From contig CP136067.1 of the NCBI GenBank assembly GCA_032622095.1, forward strand, positions 177,232,556-177,296,555: a stretch of DNA of 64,000 bases, given 5' to 3'. This DNA is from Siphonodentalium dalli (Eukaryota; Mollusca; Scaphopoda; Gadilida; Siphonodentaliidae). Position 1 is the stretch's first letter. Each line of letters begins with the position of its first letter. The notes under the pieces were generated by a model. The model had not been told where the DNA came from. It did no database searches and saw only the letters and a program-made list of their open reading frames with translations. A program made the translations under genes and the position numbers. This document shows, piece by piece, positions 57,247-64,000 of this stretch.

Positions 57247-57699
57247 TTAAACGGACATGGCTCATTCGAACCTCCATATTTTTCCTACGTAATTTGCAGC
57301 GACGGATACGATAGGTCGAGGAATAAACGAACTGTTGATATAACGGCTTCATATGCTCTCAAAAACCACTTGCCAAAGTCAAGAGACATTTTTCAGCCGT
57401 TTTCAACTTTTCTCCAGAAGTAAGACAAACGCTCTTTATTGCTACCATACAAGGAATAAACTACCACGGAACGCTTTTTTCTGTTCCATGTCGTGCAAAT
57501 GGCTGTTTTGTGTTTGTGACCCATACACCATATTCACAGTTGTATTATTCATTACTTCAATGCGTTTTGGGGGTGGGAGTTACATAACGGTCGTATAAAG
57601 GTAGTTCAGATATTTATCGACCTATTTCGATACTGAGAACAATTCAAAAGCGAATAACAGTATGTGCATTTTGGAGCGCAACCCGCCATGTGGCTTTAA
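57247..57699 (+). mobile_element. TTAA-type miniature element family 2, copy b
   Basis: TTAAACGGACATGGCTCATT to CCGCCATGTGGCTTTAA. It is longer than copy a by the ACGATAGGTCGAGGAATAAA segment, which is also present in the copies at 1-95 and 25,861. Confidence 0.75.
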
Positions 57700-57955
57700 A
57701 TACTCTTTTTAACTCACGGAATAACAAGATCTTGATAAATCTAGCTGCCTTCAATGGATGTGCCCTTGTCATATAAGGAACACCCTGATGCTCATGATTG
57801 ACACTATATGGATATATCACTTATTCACCACCACCACCACAACAATCAACCGGACGACGAAGAACGAAAAATTAACTTATATTAGTAACAATGAAAAGAC
57901 TCCCACCAGCACACCCCAACACTATTGAGATTGTATATTTACCACACCGACCATT
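57700..57955. other. No recognisable gene
   Basis: Contains a short ACC repeat (CACCACCACCACCAC near 57,828). If the adjacent retrotransposon has a split-repeat structure its B2 segment would lie here, but I find no match to the region just above 58,062. Confidence 0.35.
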
Positions 57956-58062
57956 CGGGAAAATATGCAGCGAGCATGGTAAATTTCGACCACAGATTTG
58001 TTATTCCTCGGGTAATTAACCATTTTAATTCGGTATCCTTTGATACCGAAATAAAATAACAC
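57956..58062 (-). repeat. Ngaro terminal direct repeat, 3' copy (A2)
   Basis: CGGGAAAATATGCAGCGAGC...GATACCGAAATAAAATAACA C is repeated in the same orientation at 63,828-63,934 with two base differences in 107 (AGCATGG/AGCATAG and TTAACC/TTAGCC). It contains TTCGGTATC-CTTT-GATACCGAA, a 9-bp inverted repeat around a 4-base centre. Confidence 0.85.
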
Positions 58063-58616
58063 AATTACCTGCGTGGCACAAATTTTAAACTAACATTCCT
58101 TTGTTGGCCGAAATATGTTTTATATAAATATTGATAACTAAAATAACACAATCATGCATACAACACAATTCTCACATTTGACAAATACATGGACAAACAC
58201 ATGTAAGCGAAACAAAATAAATAAGACAGATACATATCATGCATTAAATGAATACATGTACTACTGTATAAACCTGCATATTTGAATATTGACCAATTCT
58301 TGGCCTAAAAGGCCACCAAACCGTAGGTGCCAAAAAAGAGCGCACACTACTGAAGTAGCTTACATGAATATCTCTTTATGTTCTTTACCGTAAAGAGCCT
58401 TAATGAACTATTAGATGTAGGTCTTGCTTAGAAAAAGTTGTCAGCCGTCTCAGAATGAGGGAAAAAGTCCACAACTCCCCGGGACTCACCAAGTGGTTTC
58501 CGGCCCAGAGTAGTTGGGAGTGATTGCTGAACTAACCCTAGCAAATTCAGTCATTCACAAAAAAAGCTCATTCTAAGCCTGATGCATCACTCCATCTAAT
58601 CATTACTCCATCATTT
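58063..58616. other. Non-coding 3' part of the Ngaro-like element
   Basis: No open frame. A short hairpin GGCCTAAAAGGCC lies near 58,300. The remainder is AT-rich untranslated sequence. Confidence 0.4.
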
Positions 58617-59168
58617 TCATAACGTATTATTATCTCTCAATTTATATTGTTTGAGCACTTGTATAAAACAGTTCTTCAATTGCCTTGTACCTTCAAAGTT
58701 TAAATGTAATCCACCATCGCTTCTAGCAAAATACCTATGTTTTGGCATTCCATCTTTCATAAATGGTTTATATGAACTAACATATTCTACCACTCTTTCA
58801 TCCTCTAATGCTATATTTCTCAATTTGGCATTACAATCTATAACCAGCCTATTTGATTCTTCAAAGTCTTTTGGCATTGGCAAAATGGAAGATATAACAA
58901 CTCTGAATTTCTTGATTTTGAAAAGCGCTGCCAACATATTGATATATGCTCCTTCAAAATCCTTTACAGACATATGTTCTGCAACATTGTTAGTGCCGAC
59001 ATGAATTAGTATAAGATCAAATTTTGCCAGATAATCCTTTATTGAATTCAGATGCCAAAGTAGCTTTCCTATTCTGACTCCCCTTATACTGCATACGTCT
59101 GTGTAATCGATACCTTCTATGTATTTAACTATGGAGTCCCCCAGTATCAAAACCGACCTGATGCCCAT
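58617..59168 (-). CDS. SGNH/GDSL-type hydrolase of the Ngaro-like element
   Basis: 183 residues, intact from ATG to stop. The SGNH blocks are all visible: GDS (10-12, nucleophile Ser12), the block II Gly in SIRGVRIG (~30), GTNN (58-61, Asn60), and DGGLHLN (Asp151 and His155). Such hydrolases are known as an extra ORF in Ngaro elements and some CR1 LINEs; a role as esterase in particle or membrane handling is only guessed in the literature. It lies after the recombinase on the same strand, with a 159-bp gap, and is the only ORF of the element without a visible lesion. Confidence 0.85.
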   Translation of the reverse strand: MGIRSVLILGDSIVKYIEGIDYTDVCSIRGVRIGKLLWHLNSIKDYLAKFDLILIHVGTNNVAEHMSVKDFEGAYINMLAALFKIKKFRVVISSILPMPKDFEESNRLVIDCNAKLRNIALEDERVVEYVSSYKPFMKDGMPKHRYFARSDGGLHLNFEGTRQLKNCFIQVLKQYKLRDNNTL

Positions 59169-59327
59169 CTGACCTGTAAAAGAAGGCTACATTTAAAATT
59201 CATCTTAACTTTGAATTTTTGTGGTTCAGTCAAAGAGTTTCTTTTAACCCAATCAGCGACATATCAAGGATACTAATAAGTGTTCTATGTTAACATTCTA
59301 TATTTTCTCAACCATTTTTTGGGTAAC

Positions 59328-60023
59328 TCATAATCTGTCCTTTAGTATAAATTCCAAATAGATTTTATAGGCATCACTAATCCAGTTTCCATGTAACTGA
59401 ATGAGTTCAGCCGAAACTCCAGACTGAAAGGCATATAAGGCACCAGCCCTTCTCAGTGAATGTGATGAGAATAATTCAGACTCTTCTCCAATCTTGTCAA
59501 GTCTGTCACGTAAAAACAGAGTAACGTAGTTGTAGGTAATTGGTACCAGATCTTTCCCAGTCTTTCTAACAAATGCTGGGCTTTTACCGACCGTTTTTAC
59601 AATATTCACCATTCTATTATATGCTGAAACGGGACAAAGGATATGTCCAGGAATGGCAACTAAAGGTATTGTTAATTCTTTTTCTCCAAATTGGATAGTT
59701 TTTGACCATCCAAATTTTACTAGCAAAAAGTTGTTTTCAACTGTTATATCTTCTCGTTTCAGCACTTTATTCAAATCAAATTTACTGATTGAATCTACCA
59801 CTAAATTTGAATTTCTAGCCATCAGAAAAAACCCAAACAACATTATGCACCACATTGTTGTGTGCAGCGGATTATTGAAATCAGTAATTTGTGCTACTTT
59901 TCTCAAAATTTCAACTGTGATTGGACTTGCTCTCTTTGGCAAATAAGGTTGCCGTCTGGCAATACCCTTCAGTACTAATTTCAATGAATAAGATTCTACA
60001 GCCTCGCAATCTAAATTTAACAT
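59328..60023 (-). CDS. Tyrosine recombinase of the Ngaro-like element (catalytic domain)
   Basis: The frame from 60,023 to 59,328 (231 residues) holds the catalytic set: Arg70 (FLMARNSNLV), a Lys near 108 (GWSKTIQFG), His188-x-x-Arg191 (SSHSLRRAGA), His211 to Trp214 (HGNW) and Tyr222 (AYKIYLEF). The enzyme would integrate the circular or linear cDNA by site-specific strand exchange. The N-terminal part continues upstream in another frame (60,117-60,024: NYNAQFLSRSFKSVTS), so a frameshift near 60,050 separates it. The segment MLNLDC...KGIARRQP is the usual lead-in to the catalytic domain. Confidence 0.85.
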   Translation of the reverse strand: MLNLDCEAVESYSLKLVLKGIARRQPYLPKRASPITVEILRKVAQITDFNNPLHTTMWCIMLFGFFLMARNSNLVVDSISKFDLNKVLKREDITVENNFLLVKFGWSKTIQFGEKELTIPLVAIPGHILCPVSAYNRMVNIVKTVGKSPAFVRKTGKDLVPITYNYVTLFLRDRLDKIGEESELFSSHSLRRAGALYAFQSGVSAELIQLHGNWISDAYKIYLEFILKDRL

Positions 60024-60120
60024 GGCATGCAGTGTTTTTACTCCAGAAATATAGTATTTTTACTGATGTGACAGACTTGAAAGACCTGCTAAGAAACTGT
60101 GCATTATAATTAAGCACATT
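60024..60120 (-). pseudogene. N-terminal segment of the tyrosine recombinase, out of frame
   Basis: CVLNYNAQFLSRSFKSVTSV continues into a YISGVKTLHAMLN-like reading after a one-base shift near 60,050. It corresponds to the SAM-like N-terminal domain that precedes the catalytic domain. The remaining N-terminus further up (60,121-60,290) is not open in any frame. Confidence 0.55.
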
Positions 60121-60294
60121 TTCTTCAACCGGAAATGGATCAAATTTGAAATAAAAACAAAATTGTAAGAATGTTTTGAACTGAGTCTCTACATTACTGT
60201 GTTTCTTTCGCGAAGGCTGAACATCGTGAAACCTTTGTTTCTTTGGCCAATTTTATAGTTGTTCGTCTGAAATTTACCATGTATTAGAAAAATT

Positions 60295-61092
60295 TTACAA
60301 CCTTTGTGGAATTTCAATTTCCTTATACAAGCCATGTGTATCATTTATGCATCTTGTCTTATACTGTGCATCTAAGTACCACCTTGACAATGAGTCTGCC
60401 AATCTATTCTGTTCACCTGGATAATATTGAGCCCTAATCTGGAATTCATAAATTGCTGCTACATAGCAAATTTCTCTTAAACATTTTTGATGAAAAATAT
60501 CCTTTGTAGCACCTGAATTCAACACAGAAACTGTTGATAGATTATCACAATAAACTAATATTCTTTTTCCAGTGAAGGATTTGCCCCATAAACACACTGA
60601 TACAACAATTGCAAGCAATTCGAGAGCATTGATATGTAATTTCTGGTTAAGAATATGAATCGGAAACTGTGCATGAAAACATTGACATCCATAAATCCCT
60701 CCAATGCCCACTAGACACGAATCTGTCGATAATATGGCATCTGGTTGACTCCATTCATCATAAAACATCATTGATACCCCATTGAAGTTTGGCAGAAACA
60801 ATGACCACCACTTTAGATCTGATTTTATTTCAGTTGGGATATTGATTTTCTTGTTGGGTTTAGATGAATCCAAAGTTCGTAACCAATTTAACAATCCGGA
60901 AACAAATAACCTTCCTGGTTTTACACAATTTGATACAAAATTCAGCTTTCCCAACATACTTTGTAATTCCTGCAATGAAGCATCCGGCTTGATTAACCAT
61001 TCATCTACTAACTGTAATATTTCATGGAGTTTCTCTTTTGTGATTGTTAATGATTTCTGAACAGTATCGAATTGTACCCCAAGGAATACCAT
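60295..61092 (-). CDS. RT thumb/connection and RNase H domain of the Ngaro-like element
   Basis: 265 residues, open from 61,092 to 60,295. First the end of the RT (MVFLGVQFDTVQKSLTI, LQSMLGKLNFVSNCVKPGR), then an RNase H fold with STDSCLVGIGG (Asp), HINALELLAIV (Glu), ILVYCDNLSTV (Asp) and NRLADSLSR (Asp). This order is standard in DIRS/Ngaro polyproteins. The start is not a true initiation codon; the frame was separated from the RT core by stops between 61,093 and 61,250. Confidence 0.85.
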   Translation of the reverse strand: MVFLGVQFDTVQKSLTITKEKLHEILQLVDEWLIKPDASLQELQSMLGKLNFVSNCVKPGRLFVSGLLNWLRTLDSSKPNKKINIPTEIKSDLKWWSLFLPNFNGVSMMFYDEWSQPDAILSTDSCLVGIGGIYGCQCFHAQFPIHILNQKLHINALELLAIVVSVCLWGKSFTGKRILVYCDNLSTVSVLNSGATKDIFHQKCLREICYVAAIYEFQIRAQYYPGEQNRLADSLSRWYLDAQYKTRCINDTHGLYKEIEIPQRL

Positions 61093-61700
61093 TTTTGTGG
61101 ACGGTGCACAAGCTTTTTATTTTGATTCCTCCAATCCACATTTCTCCATTATGTTACCCAGCAATTGGAATGAGCTTTCTGCCTCATTAGCTATCTGTAC
61201 CGATGGCATATCATCCAGATAGTTTATAATTGTGATTCCATGCTCAAGAGCTATGAAACTCTCTGAAAAATGTATGCACTTGATCTCAAACCCATTGTTA
61301 ACACATGGTCAAAGTATAATTTGTCTTGGAATGTATATCCCAGGAGATGGACATCCCCTGGACAACAAGGTATTTGTATGTACGCTCTTCGTAAGTCCCT
61401 TCTCCACATTAATACAGTTCCATTTCCTTGAGATTTGATTAACTCTACTAGATCATCAACTGTTGGATACTTAATTGTGATGTTTTCCCCCATATATGTA
61501 TCTTTGGGAATAAATGAGTTCACTGAGTTATTCGGAGGAAAACTTAGATACAAAATTATCCTCCGTTCAACCGAGTCTCTCTTTGAAACCGTGTTGAGCG
61601 GGGATAACACCACCTTTGATTTGAATGGATTGTCAGCAAAGGGGCCTATCACTGCCCTGTTTTCTATCTCATTTTTTCAGATAGTTTTCAATTTCTAACG
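61093..61700 (-). pseudogene. Reverse transcriptase core of the Ngaro-like element, broken
   Basis: 61,652-61,251 encodes IGPFADNPFKSKVVLSPLNT, ERRIILYLSFPPNNSVN, YPTVDDLVELIKSQGNG, MWRRDLRRAYIQIPCCP and MGLRSSAYIFQ: the DIRS/Ngaro form of RT motifs, with the first catalytic Asp in RRDLRRAY. The frame shifts near 61,250; the second motif INYLDDMPS (YLDD at about 61,221-61,210) lies in the next frame, followed by IANEAESSFQLLGNIM and a break before 61,092. Confidence 0.85.
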
Positions 61701-62100
61701 CGTGTTCCCTCGCCCCTTTGTGGTTCATTGTGTGGTTAAATTTAATTTCCACTACGTTCCCTTCAAAATTTATAGGGAATCCATAATTCAAGAATTTAAG
61801 GATTTCCCTATCATTGTAACCATATAAGAATTCTTGAATGTATTCTATATTTTTAACCTTGAATAAATTGGAATCTTACATCGAAGCGCATTACAGCGTC
61901 CAGACTGTAAAACTTCATTGTGCACTTCAATTATTGTTTGAGTCACTGCATTATGTGTTCTGCCCCCCCCCCCCCCTTCATTAATATCCAATTTATCAAT
62001 GTGATTATTTGGCCCATCATTGTTGTTAATATTGCTACCAGATGGACTTTCACATTCCATGTTGTTGTCAGAAACTAATTCTGTTTTCTGTTTTACAGTT
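61701..62100 (-). pseudogene. Linker between Gag and RT of the Ngaro-like element
   Basis: 62,060-61,845 encodes an Asn/Asp-rich piece containing GGGGG from a C14 run (61,963-61,976), then CKIPIYSRL; after a shift near 61,855 the reading continues EYIQEFLYGYNDREI, FLNYGFPINFEG and NHKGAREHALEIENYL, the conserved GFP...N lead-in to RT seen in DIRS/Ngaro pol proteins. The poly-C run is a likely place of length error. Confidence 0.7.
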
Positions 62101-62123
62101 TTGAACCTTGTAGTTTCTAATTG

Positions 62124-63065
62124 TCATTTCTTATGAGGGCACTCGACAGAATTATCTGGGTGATTTTTTTGTGACCTGTCCCTCTGGTAGCAAGTTGAAC
62201 AAATGTGTGCCATATTCTTCATTTCACCCCTGATAAACTTGTAATGAACATTTGGGATTGAACAGGGCCCTCTCTGATAATCAGGACAATACCAAACTTC
62301 ACCTTTTGATTCATTGGTGCTGTTACTAATATTACCAAATGATCCAAATCGTTTATTTACAAAATTTTCCCTTTGGAAATTGCCTGACCTTTTCGGAAGA
62401 ATATTTGATTTCCTCTTGAAATTCCCTGCCAAAATTGGGGTTTCTATTTTTGTTGGATCATCATCCCACGAGCTCTGCCCATATTCTATGCGACGAATCC
62501 AAGCCGCATAGAAATCTAGTAATGGGGACCAATCATATATGTCATGATAATATGCTATCTTCATTAACAAGTTCATCCTGCCTTTCTGTTCTTCCTCATC
62601 ATCACAAGCTACAATAATTTCCATCTCCCCAGCAAAACATTGGTTCAAACTCAAACTTTTGAAATCCACCTTGCGGTTTACATATTCCATTTGTAAATAT
62701 GCCTGTGGACATGCTTGGGGAAATTTAATTTTCATAGATGGATTTGTCTCCAAGCCCGAAACTGTTTTCTTACATGAAGACCTTTTCTTATATCTATGTG
62801 ATTCTGAATCATTCTCGCTTGATTCAGATGATGAGGATTCAGTGCACGATGAACTTTTGTCAATAATTTTTAATTTTTTGAGCTGTTTTTCAGCTTTTAC
62901 CCTGGACTCATGATCATTCCTTAACTCTTTTAACCCAATGTCTATTAACTTTTTTGGCTGTGAGTTAAATTTGTTACCTTTCGTTCTCTTTCTTTGTAAT
63001 TTTTCAATCTCATCTTCTTCTCTTATCTTTTCTTTCAGTCTTTTCTTCATATCCCGTTTTTCCAT
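62124..63065 (-). CDS. Gag-like protein of the Ngaro-like element, main part
   Basis: 313 residues. The N-terminal third is highly charged coiled-coil-like (MKKRLKEKIREEDEIEKLQ), then a Ser/Glu tract (SSSCTESSSSESSENDSE), a central globular region (WSPLLDFYAAWIRRIEYGQ) and a C-terminal Cys/His region: WYCPDYQRGPC, HICSTCYQRD, ECPHKK. This arrangement matches Gag proteins of DIRS/Ngaro elements, thought to package the RNA. The first Met overlaps the preceding frame; the true N-terminus is upstream (63,403), out of frame across an A8 run. Confidence 0.75.
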   Translation of the reverse strand: MEKRDMKKRLKEKIREEDEIEKLQRKRTKGNKFNSQPKKLIDIGLKELRNDHESRVKAEKQLKKLKIIDKSSSCTESSSSESSENDSESHRYKKRSSCKKTVSGLETNPSMKIKFPQACPQAYLQMEYVNRKVDFKSLSLNQCFAGEMEIIVACDDEEEQKGRMNLLMKIAYYHDIYDWSPLLDFYAAWIRRIEYGQSSWDDDPTKIETPILAGNFKRKSNILPKRSGNFQRENFVNKRFGSFGNISNSTNESKGEVWYCPDYQRGPCSIPNVHYKFIRGEMKNMAHICSTCYQRDRSQKNHPDNSVECPHKK

Positions 63066-63403
63066 TTTTTTTCTCGTCTGTATCTTATCTCCTCGTATTT
63101 CCGTAACAACTCTTCTTCATCATCGGAACTGGTGTCCTGATATCTAGTGTTATCGTGTCTTCCGTACCTTACTGGTTTTGGTAACTCTTTTCTGTGCGAT
63201 GTTTTTTCGTTCTTCATTCGAACTGTCTCCTCTGGGTTGTCTTCCCATGGTAATTGTGTTTCCATCTTGGGAATTACTACTGTAGATTTTAGTTTTTCTG
63301 GATCCCGTGTTCTTTCGATCACAGATTCAGATTGAGTGTAATTTCCTTTCAACATTTTCTGGTAATCTTGTTTTTTACCCCTCGTCTGTATTCCTTCAGC
63401 CAT
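63047..63403 (-). CDS. N-terminal part of the Ngaro Gag-like protein
   Basis: 118 residues from ATG 63,403, starting MAEGIQTRGKKQDYQKML and ending RYRREKKWKNGI. The residues just before the end match the charged start of the next frame, and the two frames cross at a run of eight A on the minus strand (63,066-63,073). A single-base length change there would join them. It is charged throughout (SSDDEEELLRKYEEIRYRRE), like a Gag N-terminal coiled coil. Confidence 0.65.
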   Translation of the reverse strand: MAEGIQTRGKKQDYQKMLKGNYTQSESVIERTRDPEKLKSTVVIPKMETQLPWEDNPEETVRMKNEKTSHRKELPKPVRYGRHDNTRYQDTSSDDEEELLRKYEEIRYRREKKWKNGI

Positions 63404-63827
63404 TTATTATGTGTATGGTTGGCTTTGCAATTAGTGCAGGTATCAGCTCAGTGGTTGTGGTTGTTGATCGCCCGTTGTGGTTGTTGATCGTGGTTGTTGA
63501 TTGTAAAACTTAGTGCGACCGCACTCATCGGCGAATCATGTATTGTGTACAAAAGAACAATGACAGCGATTCGTATTTCGCGGGAATTTTCTTAGACCAA
63601 TAAAAGCTGCCATTTGTAGGTCAGTTACAATTAGTCACTATTTCCGAATTATTTTTGTTAATTCACTATAACCATTCGTTGTTATTTTATCACGAATTAA
63701 TGTGATCAAAGTAATAAAGTTCTTTTCTAATTTATTTAATCACTTTTTATTTCATCCAATCGTTCCGTTTATATACAATACATGATTCGGTAATGTACTT
63801 CCGGCTGACACGCCCACTCTCCACTTC
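63404..63827 (-). promoter_or_regulatory. 5' untranslated and likely promoter region of the Ngaro-like element
   Basis: Lies between the 5' direct repeat and the Gag start. It contains GTTGTGGTTGTTGATCG repeats (63,450-63,500) and no open frame. Promoter function is inferred from position only. Confidence 0.35.
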
Positions 63828-63934
63828 CGGGAAAATATGCAGCGAGCATAGTAAATTTCGACCACAGATTTGTTATTCCTCGGGTAATTAGCCATTTTAA
63901 TTCGGTATCCTTTGATACCGAAATAAAATAACAC
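63828..63934 (-). repeat. Ngaro terminal direct repeat, 5' copy (A1)
   Basis: Partner of 57,956-58,062 with two differences in 107 bases. On the minus strand it starts GTGTTATTTTATTTCGGTAT and includes the inverted arms TTCGGTATC/GATACCGAA. It marks the 5' boundary of the element. Confidence 0.85.
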
Positions 63935-64000
63935 TATTAGTGATATCGCCGGTACTATGAAACGATGAGCTAACAAAATCTCGCAAATTTCACAAAGATC

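Larger units (their letters stand above)
57956..63934 (-). mobile_element. Ngaro-like tyrosine-recombinase retrotransposon
   Basis: Six-kilobase element read on the minus strand: direct repeat, Gag-like protein, RT, RNase H, tyrosine recombinase, SGNH hydrolase, direct repeat. A tyrosine recombinase in place of a DDE integrase defines the DIRS/Ngaro group. The extra SGNH-type hydrolase and the lack of a methyltransferase domain point to Ngaro. The classical A1-B1A2-B2 split repeat was only half confirmed: the A pair is clear, a B pair was not found. Several frame breaks make this copy defective as written. Confidence 0.85.

Noticed and set aside
58617-59168. SGNH hydrolase as an independent host lipase or bacterial transfer
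   Set aside because: It lies between the recombinase and the 3' repeat of one element on the same strand, as known for Ngaro elements; no signal peptide and no flanking host exons.

Overview
The window looks like intergenic or intronic DNA from an animal, probably an AT-rich marine invertebrate of lophotrochozoan type (mollusc, brachiopod or annelid). The phylum is an inference from the mix of transposable elements: non-LTR retrotransposons with APE endonucleases, an Ngaro-type tyrosine-recombinase retrotransposon carrying an SGNH hydrolase, Helitron-like elements, and many TIR miniature elements. Bacterial operons, rRNA genes and CRISPR arrays are absent. I recognise almost no host coding sequence. 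The one candidate is a two-exon minus-strand gene model at 24,479-23,572, with an eh1-like motif in exon 1 and a Cys-rich second exon whose splice phase fits.

Layout. 708-7,956: eight Helitron-like units head to tail, mostly joined with the CTAG 3' end of one directly against the TC 5' end of the next. The last two units belong to a second family built from ~130-bp repeats full of TCAAGGTCA motifs, and a lone minus-strand copy lies at 10,763-11,368 inside a GCTTAAGC-rich array. 11.9-13.8 kb: three different tandem arrays. 15.2-19.6 kb: a nearly complete LINE (ORF1 with an RGG tail, ORF2 with APE and RT) broken by two small frameshifts. 19.4-26.2 kb: mostly unannotatable DNA with miniature elements and the candidate host gene.

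26.4-39.4 kb is a nest of insertions. A plus-strand LINE of the same general type as the 15-kb one is cut three times. First, a Daphne/CR1-like LINE on the minus strand (27,144-34,137) is flanked by a 10-bp target duplication and is itself split by a ~3.3-kb insert containing another Helitron. Second, a 1.25-kb long-TIR element (34,464-35,713) contains a TTAA-flanked miniature element. Third, a 3-kb element with the same TIRs (36,447-39,428) holds a 144-bp satellite that switches orientation and a Myb/SANT-like fragment.

39-57.9 kb: minisatellites, LINE scraps, three families of TTAA-flanked miniature elements, two copies of an element whose TIRs are themselves hairpins (one with a paralogous empty site 450 bp away), and a 368-bp palindrome with thirteen TCCTAATTAGGA boxes. 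57,956-63,934 (minus strand): an Ngaro-like retrotransposon in the order Gag, RT, RNase H, tyrosine recombinase, SGNH hydrolase, bounded by 107-bp direct repeats that differ at only two positions; its reading frames carry several breaks. Two of the main frame breaks (LINE ORF2 and Ngaro Gag) fall in homopolymers, so sequencing error has to be considered alongside real decay.
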